Shown piece after piece: positions 57,386-64,000 of a stretch of 64,000 bases of DNA (the first letter of the stretch is position 1; each line of letters begins with the position of its first letter). Below the pieces are notes generated by a model. It was given only the letters and a program-made list of their open reading frames with translations. It was not told the DNA's origin and searched no databases. Location of the stretch: positions 1,934,036-1,998,035 of the forward strand of contig NZ_CP011102.1 of the NCBI RefSeq assembly GCF_003534205.1, given 5' to 3'. The position numbers and the translations under genes were made by a program. Origin of the DNA: Listeria weihenstephanensis. Lineage in GTDB: Bacteria > Bacillota > Bacilli > Lactobacillales > Listeriaceae.

Positions 57386-58309
57386 CTAATACCTGCGATT
57401 ACGTCCGTCAAGCTCTACCTCTTTGGCTAGATAGCGCACTCGCTCCATGATTCTACGTGCTTTCATCCGTTCTTCATTTCCGTTATTTGAGAACATTAAA
57501 TGATTCTCTAAATGCTCCATACTGTAGTTGGAAGAAAAAAAAGTCGGTAATTCTTCCTGCATTCTGAATTGTAAAATAGCACCAAGTACTTCATCACGAG
57601 TCCATGTTGTCATGGATTCTGCGCCTATATCGTCCAACATCAGAATTTCTGTTTCTTTCGCGAATTGAATCTTTTCACCAACGCTATTATCCGCGATAGA
57701 TTGTTTGATTTCACGCATGAATTCAGGTAAATAAACAAGTGTTGTGGAGATTCCTTTTAGGGCTAAATCCTTCGCCATGGCACCAAGCAAATAAGATTTT
57801 CCCGTTCCAAAACTTCCATGAATATATAAGCCTTTTTGCATACCGGTTGAACCTTTTTGGTACGTGCTCAGGAATTCTCCTGCTGCTAAAAATGCCGCAC
57901 TGCGCGATTCGTTGTCTATTGTGAAATCATCCATTGTTGCTTCCATGATTTGTTTCGGCATATACAAAGAACGAATTCGTTTTTCGATAGCGCGCTGTCG
58001 GTCCGCTTGTATTTTTTCTTCTGTTGGATAATAAGTTACCGTAATGTAATCACCATTCAGACTTAGACGAGGCGCATAACCAGGCATTAATGTGTCTTTC
58101 TTATCTTGGTATTTTTGATGCTCCGTCATGAATTCGTACAGTTTCGATAAGTTTTGATTAATAATCTGCTCATTGATGTCCTCGTTATTTGCTTTTAAGA
58201 AGTCCTGAACTGGACTATAGGCGAGAACTTGTTGTTTTAACGTTTCATATTGCTTCTCAAAATCACGACCTTGGAATAGTTGGCCAAGTGTGCGTTCAAT
58301 TTTATCCAT
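57386..58309 (-). CDS. dnaI: Primosomal helicase loader DnaI
   Basis: An AAA+ protein that loads the DnaC helicase with DnaB and DnaD. The 307 residues have the helicase-binding N-terminal domain (1-135), Walker A HGSFGTGKSYLL (about 165-176), Walker B ILMLDDIGAES, sensor FFSSNYSMEHL and the arginine finger MERVRYLA. The N-terminal region corresponding to the cysteine zinc site of B. subtilis DnaI (here EHQKYQDKKDTLMPGY) has no cysteine. I use the ATG at 58307-58309 after AGGTGAC. Follows dnaB closely. Confidence 0.93.
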   Translation of the reverse strand: MDKIERTLGQLFQGRDFEKQYETLKQQVLAYSPVQDFLKANNEDINEQIINQNLSKLYEFMTEHQKYQDKKDTLMPGYAPRLSLNGDYITVTYYPTEEKIQADRQRAIEKRIRSLYMPKQIMEATMDDFTIDNESRSAAFLAAGEFLSTYQKGSTGMQKGLYIHGSFGTGKSYLLGAMAKDLALKGISTTLVYLPEFMREIKQSIADNSVGEKIQFAKETEILMLDDIGAESMTTWTRDEVLGAILQFRMQEELPTFFSSNYSMEHLENHLMFSNNGNEERMKARRIMERVRYLAKEVELDGRNRRY

Positions 58310-58314
58310 CTTTG

Positions 58315-59721
58315 TCACCTACCTTCTTTTAAGCGTTTTTTCATTTCTTCTACTTGCTTGTCGAGAGTTGACTTTTCACGGCTTGTCATTGCTTTTTCAA
58401 CAGGTTTGACCTCTTCTTTATCGAACCAGTCTGGCAATACTTCTTTTCGACCTTGCTGTTTATATTTATTATTTTTATTGCGGTAATCTGTTGGTTCTTT
58501 CTTCGTGCCTTCTTCTTGTAGTTTTTTATATTTTTCATGTTCTGCCCAAGCCATTTCCATCGCTTCTTTTGCCGTTTGCACTTTTTTACGTTTCCAATGG
58601 GCCGCAATGGTTAGCATGAAGTTTTTCGCGATTTTACCGTCTAAACGCAACAATACGTACTCGATTAATACGTTCATCACTGGGATTGGTAGGTTTTGTT
58701 GGTTCATCACTTCATCGATGATTTTCAAATCGGTTTCGGCGGGAACTGCTCCGTCACTTATGTCGATGAGTAACTGATATGGCGTGACTCTGTCTAGATA
58801 GGCTTGGAGCGCTTCGATATCAGAGGCATCTTCTGGCCTTGTTATTTGCTCAGCTTCTTCTTTGTTAACATTTTGCTGCGTTTTGGCTGTTAATTCTGGT
58901 AAACGATTATGCTGCAATTGGTAGCCATCTCGAACAATTTTGCGCAAATAATCCAAATCGAGCGAACCATCCGCTTGTACAGAGCGATATAAATAATGCA
59001 CCATATCGAGCTCTTCGACGGCATAAATGGCATGGAGTTTCAAAATACACGCGCGAACTTCTTCGGTTATCGCATTGCGGGATAACATTGTTGGCGATAA
59101 ACTCTGGAGCAATACTGCAAAATCAAAGGTCTTGTCGTCGAGGGTAACCCCCTGTGATTTGGCGCGACCAATCGGCTCACCGTTCGTTACGGCACTTACG
59201 GGATGCTCGCTACCATTAAACGTCTCAAAAACATCTTGGAACGAACACGTCACCTCATCGAATCCTTCTTCTGACATCGGCTCATCGGAAAAGAAGCGGC
59301 GTAAGCGTTGGTATTGCGCATTACCAATTTTGCTGTATAAATAAATATTTAAAAGGCCATCTGAGAAAAATTGTTCTGGCGAAAGCGGTGCTGCCATTTC
59401 ATATATGTAATGTCGGGATTCACCTGTCGTTCGCACGAAACTACGTAACAAACCCAATCCCTCCAATTTCAATCGTGCTTGGAAAAGATTAGCTAAACTG
59501 ATTCCGAGTAGATTTAATAATTGGCTGTGACTATGACTTTCTGACCACAGCCTGTTTTCTTCCACTTCTGTAACGAGTGTGTCGTAAAGCGCTAGACATT
59601 CCGCGCCCATGAGTGGCTGATACAAGAAGGTCATAATTTTGCGATCTTTTTCTGATAGGACGCCATTCGCTTTTACTTGATAGCTATCTACCGGTTGTAA
59701 TTCCATCCAAAATTCTGCCAC
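58315..59721 (-). CDS. dnaB: Replication initiation/membrane attachment protein DnaB (Firmicute type)
   Basis: A primosome protein that, with DnaD and DnaI, brings the helicase to oriC and PriA forks; it is not the hexameric helicase. The 468 residues have a DnaB/DnaD N-terminal winged domain (1-110, QPVDSYQVKANGVLSEKDRKIMTFLYQPLMG) and C-terminal DDBH2 domains. These end in a basic coiled tail. I place the start at the GTG 59719-59721 (VAEFWMELQPVDSY), eight bases after AAAGGTGG; it aligns with the B. subtilis MADYWKDVLPVDPY start. The longer frame overlaps nrdR. Confidence 0.9.
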   Translation of the reverse strand: MAEFWMELQPVDSYQVKANGVLSEKDRKIMTFLYQPLMGAECLALYDTLVTEVEENRLWSESHSHSQLLNLLGISLANLFQARLKLEGLGLLRSFVRTTGESRHYIYEMAAPLSPEQFFSDGLLNIYLYSKIGNAQYQRLRRFFSDEPMSEEGFDEVTCSFQDVFETFNGSEHPVSAVTNGEPIGRAKSQGVTLDDKTFDFAVLLQSLSPTMLSRNAITEEVRACILKLHAIYAVEELDMVHYLYRSVQADGSLDLDYLRKIVRDGYQLQHNRLPELTAKTQQNVNKEEAEQITRPEDASDIEALQAYLDRVTPYQLLIDISDGAVPAETDLKIIDEVMNQQNLPIPVMNVLIEYVLLRLDGKIAKNFMLTIAAHWKRKKVQTAKEAMEMAWAEHEKYKKLQEEGTKKEPTDYRNKNNKYKQQGRKEVLPDWFDKEEVKPVEKAMTSREKSTLDKQVEEMKKRLKEGR

Positions 59722-59737
59722 TCTACTCCACCTTTCT

Positions 59738-60202
59738 TTATTCATGTCTTGTTTTATTCATCAAATCTTTTAATTCATCTACAAAAACACTGATATCTTT
59801 GAATTGACGGTACACGGAAGCAAAACGAACGTAAGCTACTTCATCGAGTGTTGCCAATTTATCCATCAATTTTTCTCCGATTAAATGAGAGGATACTTCA
59901 CTTTCTCCGTCACTTCTTAGTTCACGCTCGACGCTATTTACAACGTCTTCTAGCTGCTCTACGGAGACTGGACGTTTTTCACATGCGCGGATTAATCCTC
60001 GCAATATTTTATCACGCGCAAATTCTTCGCGGACGCCATCTTTTTTGACAACGATCAGCGGGCTCTCTTCTACTTTTTCAAAGGTTGTAAATCGGAAACC
60101 GCACGCCTCACATTCTCTGCGCCGGCGAATCGAATTGCCATCATCGGCTGGTCTTGAATCCACGACACGCGAACTATTACTTTTACAAGATGGACATCTC
60201 AT
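59738..60202 (-). CDS. nrdR: Transcriptional repressor NrdR
   Basis: A zinc/ATP-cone repressor of ribonucleotide reductase genes. The 154 residues begin with the zinc ribbon [22 protein letters not shown]...[16 protein letters not shown] (CPxC and CxxC) and continue with the ATP-cone ([29 protein letters not shown]). The ATG at 60200-60202 lies nine bases after AGGAG. First gene of nrdR-dnaB-dnaI. Confidence 0.97.
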   Translation of the reverse strand: MRCPSCKSNSSRVVDSRPADDGNSIRRRRECEACGFRFTTFEKVEESPLIVVKKDGVREEFARDKILRGLIRACEKRPVSVEQLEDVVNSVERELRSDGESEVSSHLIGEKLMDKLATLDEVAYVRFASVYRQFKDISVFVDELKDLMNKTRHE

Positions 60203-60237
60203 TGTCACCCACTCCTATTTATCTTATTCGTTTCACT

Positions 60238-60265
60238 AGTATACCACGACTTCGCTTACTTTAAA
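60238..60265 (-). promoter_or_regulatory. Promoter of nrdR-dnaB-dnaI
   Basis: TTTAAA (60260-60265) and TATACT (60238-60243) are 16 bp apart. The -35 overlaps the last codons of coaE. Confidence 0.5.
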
Positions 60266-60852
60266 AAAGTCTGAACGAGCGCATCTACTTGCTGTTTTGT
60301 TTCTTGCAAACTACCGCTATTATCGATCACAGTATTCGCGTGCTTCACTTTCTCGGATAATGGCATTTGACTGGAAATTCTCGCGATTGCTTCCGATTCT
60401 GTTGCATTGTTCCGCTCCATCAAGCGTGTTAATTGTGTTTCTTCGTCCACTGCCACAACAACAATGGTATCCACAAGTTTCTCCAGCTTACTTTCGATTA
60501 AAAGCGGGATATCAAAGACGATAATTTCTGCACCATTTTCTATTAGCCGATCCCGTTCTGCTAACATCCACTGTTTTACGAGCGGGTGAACGATCGCGTT
60601 GAGCTGCTCTCGTCTCTTAGGATCATGAAAAATAATGTTACCTAATGTTTGACGGTCAAGCTCTCCGTTCGCTTGAAAAACTTCTATGCCAAACGTCGCT
60701 TCTATTTGACGGGCACCTTCTGTTCCTTTTTCAACGACTTTTCTAGCTGCGATATCCGCGTCAACAATTGGATAACCCGCTTCTTGTAGCATTTGGCTGA
60801 CAGTGCTTTTACCACTTGCAATACCACCCGTTAACCCGATAATGTAAGCCAT
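60256..60852 (-). CDS. coaE: Dephospho-CoA kinase
   Basis: The last step of CoA synthesis. The 198 residues carry the P-loop IGLTGGIASGKSTV (about 5-18), DADIAARKVVEKG, FDIPLLIESKLE and VVAVDEETQLTRLMERN. The ATG at 60850-60852 lies six bases after AGGTG; the extra upstream codons overlap the mutM end. Third gene of polA-mutM-coaE, the standard Bacillales order. Confidence 0.95.
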   Translation of the reverse strand: MAYIIGLTGGIASGKSTVSQMLQEAGYPIVDADIAARKVVEKGTEGARQIEATFGIEVFQANGELDRQTLGNIIFHDPKRREQLNAIVHPLVKQWMLAERDRLIENGAEIIVFDIPLLIESKLEKLVDTIVVVAVDEETQLTRLMERNNATESEAIARISSQMPLSEKVKHANTVIDNSGSLQETKQQVDALVQTFLK

Positions 60853-60861
60853 TCTTAGCAC

Positions 60862-61683
60862 CTATTTCTGGCATTTTGGGCAAAAATGTGTGCCTCTGCC
60901 GTTTAGTTTTATTTTCACGATAGGCGTGCCACATACCGGACATGGGTTGCCTTTTTCGCCGTATACTTGGAGTTTGTCTTGATAGCCGCCGATTTTTCCT
61001 TGTGAGTTCACATAAGTTCGAATCGTCGAGCCACCAAGTGCAACTGCTTCTGTCATGATCGCCTTTGTGCTTTCGAAAAGGCGTCTGATTTCTGCGGGTT
61101 TCAGCGTATTCGCTGGTCGTTCAGGAAGTACTTTTGCTTGAAAACAAATTTCATCTGCATAAATATTACCGATTCCAGCGACCAAACTTTGATCGAGAAG
61201 CACCGTTTTCACCGCGCGTCCTGATTTCTTTAATTTTGTTGCAAAAGCAGTTTTTTCAAACGTATCGGAAAGCGGCTCTGGTCCAAGTTTTTGAATGGAT
61301 TTGGTGAGGCCTTCTTGACCTTTTAGAACGAGTTCCATCGTACCAAATTTACGAACGTCAAGGTAACGCAATTCAGTACTATCTGTAAAATGGAACGTTA
61401 CGTGCGTATGTTTATCCACTGGATCCGCGTCTTTATTTAGTCGATACTTACCTTCCATTCGCAAGTGGGACAGAAGCGTACCATCCGTTGTATCAATAAG
61501 TAAGAACTTGCCCCGCCGGCGGACTGCTTCGATTTTTTGACCGATCATATTACCAATAAAGATTTCTGCTGGCATACCGACGATCATTTTTGGAACGCCT
61601 ACAGTCACCTGATCTATTTCTTTTCCTATAACAAGTTCGGCGAGTGTTGCCCGAACATTTTCAACTTCTGGTAATTCTGGCAT
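60862..61683 (-). CDS. mutM: Formamidopyrimidine-DNA glycosylase (Fpg)
   Basis: A bifunctional glycosylase/AP lyase removing 8-oxoguanine. The 273 residues start MPELPEVENV with the catalytic Pro-2 and Glu-3. They contain the intercalation loop, KTVLLDQSLVAGIGNIYADEICF, and a C-terminal zinc finger (CPVCGTPIVKIKLNGRGTHFCPKC). AAGGGG precedes the ATG. It follows polA by 21 bp, linking repair synthesis and base excision. Confidence 0.97.
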   Translation of the reverse strand: MPELPEVENVRATLAELVIGKEIDQVTVGVPKMIVGMPAEIFIGNMIGQKIEAVRRRGKFLLIDTTDGTLLSHLRMEGKYRLNKDADPVDKHTHVTFHFTDSTELRYLDVRKFGTMELVLKGQEGLTKSIQKLGPEPLSDTFEKTAFATKLKKSGRAVKTVLLDQSLVAGIGNIYADEICFQAKVLPERPANTLKPAEIRRLFESTKAIMTEAVALGGSTIRTYVNSQGKIGGYQDKLQVYGEKGNPCPVCGTPIVKIKLNGRGTHFCPKCQK

Positions 61684-61704
61684 GTTTTTAACCCCTTACT
61701 TGTG

Positions 61705-64000
61705 TTATTTAGCATCGTACCATGTATTTCCGAACGCGCTATCGACTTTGAGTGGGACAGAGAGCTCTACGGCATGTTCCATCACATCGGGTACGATTTC
61801 TTCCAGTTTGGCAATTTCGCTTTCTGGCGCTTCGAAAATCAATTCATCGTGTACTTGGAGCAATAAGCGTGCTTCCAATTTTTCTGAAATCAAGCGATCA
61901 TTCATCAAGATCATCGCTTTTTTGATAATATCTGCAGCACTTCCTTGGATCGGCGTATTCATTGCCGTTCTTTCAGCAAATCCGCGGACGTTGAAATTAC
62001 GGCTTGTAATTTCTGGAATATAGCGGCGGCGATGTAAAATCGTTTCTACATAGCCTTTTTCTTTCGCGGAACGCACGATATCCTCCATATATTCTTTCAC
62101 GGCTGGGTAACTTACAAAATAACGATCGATAAAGTCGCGTGCATCTTTTCTTGTAATGCCAAGATTTTGAGACAAGCCATAATCGCTAATTCCATATACA
62201 ATTCCAAAGTTTACAGCTTTTGCTTGGCGACGCATGAGTGAATCTACTTCGTCTTGCTCAACATGAAATACATCCATTGCCGTTTTTGTATGGATATCGT
62301 AGTCGTGTTGGAACGCGTATTGCAAATTCTCATCTTCTGAAATATGAGCTAAAACGCGTAATTCGACTTGGGAATAATCGGCCGCGAAAATCTTCCAACC
62401 TGGCTCTGACGGAATAAACACTTGACGAATTTTACGCCCTTCTTCTAGTCGGATCGGAATATTTTGCAGGTTAGGATCCACCGAGCTGAGTCGGCCTGTT
62501 TGCGCCAATGTTTGATTGAATCGCGTGTATACTTTTTGTGTGTCTTTATGTGTTAATTTTAGCAACCCTTCGATATAGGTGGATTGTAGCTTTCCTAACT
62601 GGCGGTACATCAAGATGCTTTCAATAATGGGGTGCGATCCTGCTAATTTTTCTAGGACATCAGCAGACGTAGAGTAGCCTGTTTTTGTTTTCTTTTCTGC
62701 TGGAAGGCCCAGATTTTCAAATAAAATGACGCCTAGTTGCTTCGGTGAGTTGATATTGAATTCTGATCCAGCGAGTTCGTGAATCGTTTTTTCTAGCTCT
62801 TTTAGGCGACCGGCGAGTTCCACTTGCATACCTTCCAAACGCTTGACGTCCACTTTCACGCCATACATTTCCATTTTTGCTAATACTTTGGATAACGGCA
62901 ATTCAAGATCTTCAAATAGACCTAGTTGCTCGTTATTTTCGAGTGCTGCTCGCATCTTTTTCTCGAGTTCAGAAACAGCGACTACTTTGCGTGCTAAATG
63001 TTCTGCGACAATGGCTTCTTCTGGAATAGCGCGTTTGGCACCTTTTCCATACACAAGTTCATCGGTTTTCACGGCATCGTAATCGTGGCTGAGCGCAACA
63101 CTTGCGAAATCATCAATCGTATCGGATGGGTTTAGTAAGTATGATGCTAACATGATGTCAAAAGTAATACCCTCCACTGCAATATCGAACTTTGATAGGC
63201 CAACAATCGTTTTTTTAGCGTCATATACAACTTTTTCTTTCGTCGGGTCTTGTAACCATGTTTTTAGCGCTTTTGATTTTTTTAGAGTTGCTTCATTCGC
63301 GAAAAACGTACCCGCCTTGGAGTGAAAAGTAATACCGATAAATGGCGCGGTATGGTAATTATCAGCATCTAATTCGACGTATAATGCTGCCTTATCGCTA
63401 AGATGGTTTGCCGTTATTTCGTCTACCATTTCAAAAGAAATCGACGCCAATTCTTTTTCCGGTTCTGTGGATTCACCTTGCAGATTTTTAAGAATCGTTG
63501 CAAAACCGAGTTCTTTTAGTAACGGAATCACTTTTTCAATATCATAGCCAGCATATTTTGTATCGGTTACTTTCATTTCGATTGGAGAATCTATATCAAT
63601 TGTCGCCAATTCTTTACTCATAATCGCGGATTCTTTGTTGTCATTCACTTTTTCTTGGAGCTTTTTGCCTGATATCTTATCAGCATTCGCTAGGACCTCT
63701 TCCACCGTGCCGAATTGATGTAAAAGTTTTAAAGCTGTTTTCTCACCGACGCCTGGAATGCCTGGAATATTATCCGATGCATCGCCCATCAAGCCTTTCA
63801 TATCAATAATTTGCTCTGGCGTAAGGTCATATTTTTCCTTGAGTGTTTCTGGTGTATTTTTTTCCATGTCGGTGATGCCTTTTTTCGTGATATAGACCGT
63901 TGTTTTATCGCTGGCCAATTGTGTTAAATCGCGATCTCCCGTAATAACAACCACTTCTAGATTATCTTTTTCGGCCAGTTTTGTCATCGTTCCGATAATG
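61705..64000 (-). CDS. polA: DNA polymerase I (5' end beyond window)
   Basis: Okazaki-fragment and repair polymerase. The frame is open to the window edge; about 765 C-terminal residues of an expected ~875 are visible. The rest of the 5' nuclease domain shows TGDRDLTQLASDKT and GDASDNIPGIPGVGEKTALKLL. The middle 3'-5' exonuclease-like domain appears inactive (no DxE motif at VELDADNYH), as in Bacillus. The polymerase domain has motif A DYSQVELRVLAHIS, motif B RRQAKAVNFGIVYGISDYG and motif C QVHDELIFEAP. It ends FGNTWYDAK. Confidence 0.97.
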   Translation of the reverse strand, partial: IIGTMTKLAEKDNLEVVVITGDRDLTQLASDKTTVYITKKGITDMEKNTPETLKEKYDLTPEQIIDMKGLMGDASDNIPGIPGVGEKTALKLLHQFGTVEEVLANADKISGKKLQEKVNDNKESAIMSKELATIDIDSPIEMKVTDTKYAGYDIEKVIPLLKELGFATILKNLQGESTEPEKELASISFEMVDEITANHLSDKAALYVELDADNYHTAPFIGITFHSKAGTFFANEATLKKSKALKTWLQDPTKEKVVYDAKKTIVGLSKFDIAVEGITFDIMLASYLLNPSDTIDDFASVALSHDYDAVKTDELVYGKGAKRAIPEEAIVAEHLARKVVAVSELEKKMRAALENNEQLGLFEDLELPLSKVLAKMEMYGVKVDVKRLEGMQVELAGRLKELEKTIHELAGSEFNINSPKQLGVILFENLGLPAEKKTKTGYSTSADVLEKLAGSHPIIESILMYRQLGKLQSTYIEGLLKLTHKDTQKVYTRFNQTLAQTGRLSSVDPNLQNIPIRLEEGRKIRQVFIPSEPGWKIFAADYSQVELRVLAHISEDENLQYAFQHDYDIHTKTAMDVFHVEQDEVDSLMRRQAKAVNFGIVYGISDYGLSQNLGITRKDARDFIDRYFVSYPAVKEYMEDIVRSAKEKGYVETILHRRRYIPEITSRNFNVRGFAERTAMNTPIQGSAADIIKKAMILMNDRLISEKLEARLLLQVHDELIFEAPESEIAKLEEIVPDVMEHAVELSVPLKVDSAFGNTWYDAK

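Overview
The window is a low-GC Firmicute chromosome segment, most likely from the genus Listeria (family Listeriaceae). The gene order mnmA-iscS / rarA / cymR / amtB-glnK / hisS-aspS / amidase / dtd-relA / apt-recJ / secDF / yajC-tgt-queA-ruvBA / ldh / yebC / pheA / obg / glpKF / rpmA-prp-rplU / rng / minDC / mreDCB / radC / comC / folC-valS / hemLBDCA / engB / thrS / dnaI-dnaB-nrdR / coaE-mutM-polA is the one I know from Listeria. The combination of an RNase E/G gene, CymR, three T-box-controlled synthetase units and a hem operon without hemX fits this. Dispersed intergenic repeats and some unfamiliar small genes suggest a species other than L. monocytogenes, but I cannot name it from sequence alone.

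Layout. Positions 1-4,100 carry the minus-strand tRNA 2-thiolation pair iscS-mnmA (mnmA runs off the left edge), a 6S RNA gene and rarA under a perfect SOS box. Positions 4,125-6,950 are plus-strand: the cysteine regulator cymR, the ammonium transporter/PII pair amtB-glnK with two perfect GlnR/TnrA boxes, and an unknown membrane-anchored protein. Positions 7,000-32,000 are almost wholly minus-strand: hisS-aspS behind a T-box, dtd-relA, recJ-apt, secDF, comN, yajC-tgt-queA-ruvB-ruvA, ldh, a frameshifted yebC, pheA and obg. The SH3b/amidase_3 cell-wall hydrolase is plus-strand. Positions 32,000-36,600 hold a tandem 124-bp repeat array, the glycerol genes glpF-glpK with a cre-overlapped promoter and a leader attenuator, and the L21-Prp-L27 ribosomal unit. 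Positions 36,600-46,000 hold RNase E/G, an unknown protein with two cyclin-box-like repeats, minCD, mreBCD, radC, comC and folC. Positions 46,000-64,000 hold valS, hemACDBL, engB, thrS, nrdR-dnaB-dnaI and polA-mutM-coaE (polA runs off the right edge).

The genes are mostly core housekeeping: translation (three T-box synthetase units, tRNA modification), replication and repair (rarA, ruvAB, recJ, mutM, polA, dnaB-dnaI), cell shape and division (mre, min), tetrapyrrole synthesis and nitrogen uptake. I see no prophage, insertion sequence, CRISPR array, tRNA or rRNA. The unusual content lies in the intergenic spaces: a dispersed family of structured repeats in at least four gaps, a 121-bp palindromic element in the relA leader flanked by 20-bp direct repeats, a roughly 200-bp imperfect inverted repeat at 7.0 kb, and two small genes of under 50 codons.

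Twenty-one start sites were moved from the longest open frame to an internal codon with a Shine-Dalgarno (SD) sequence and/or family length support. Several genes use TTG or GTG (glnK, ruvA, rng, comC, dnaB).
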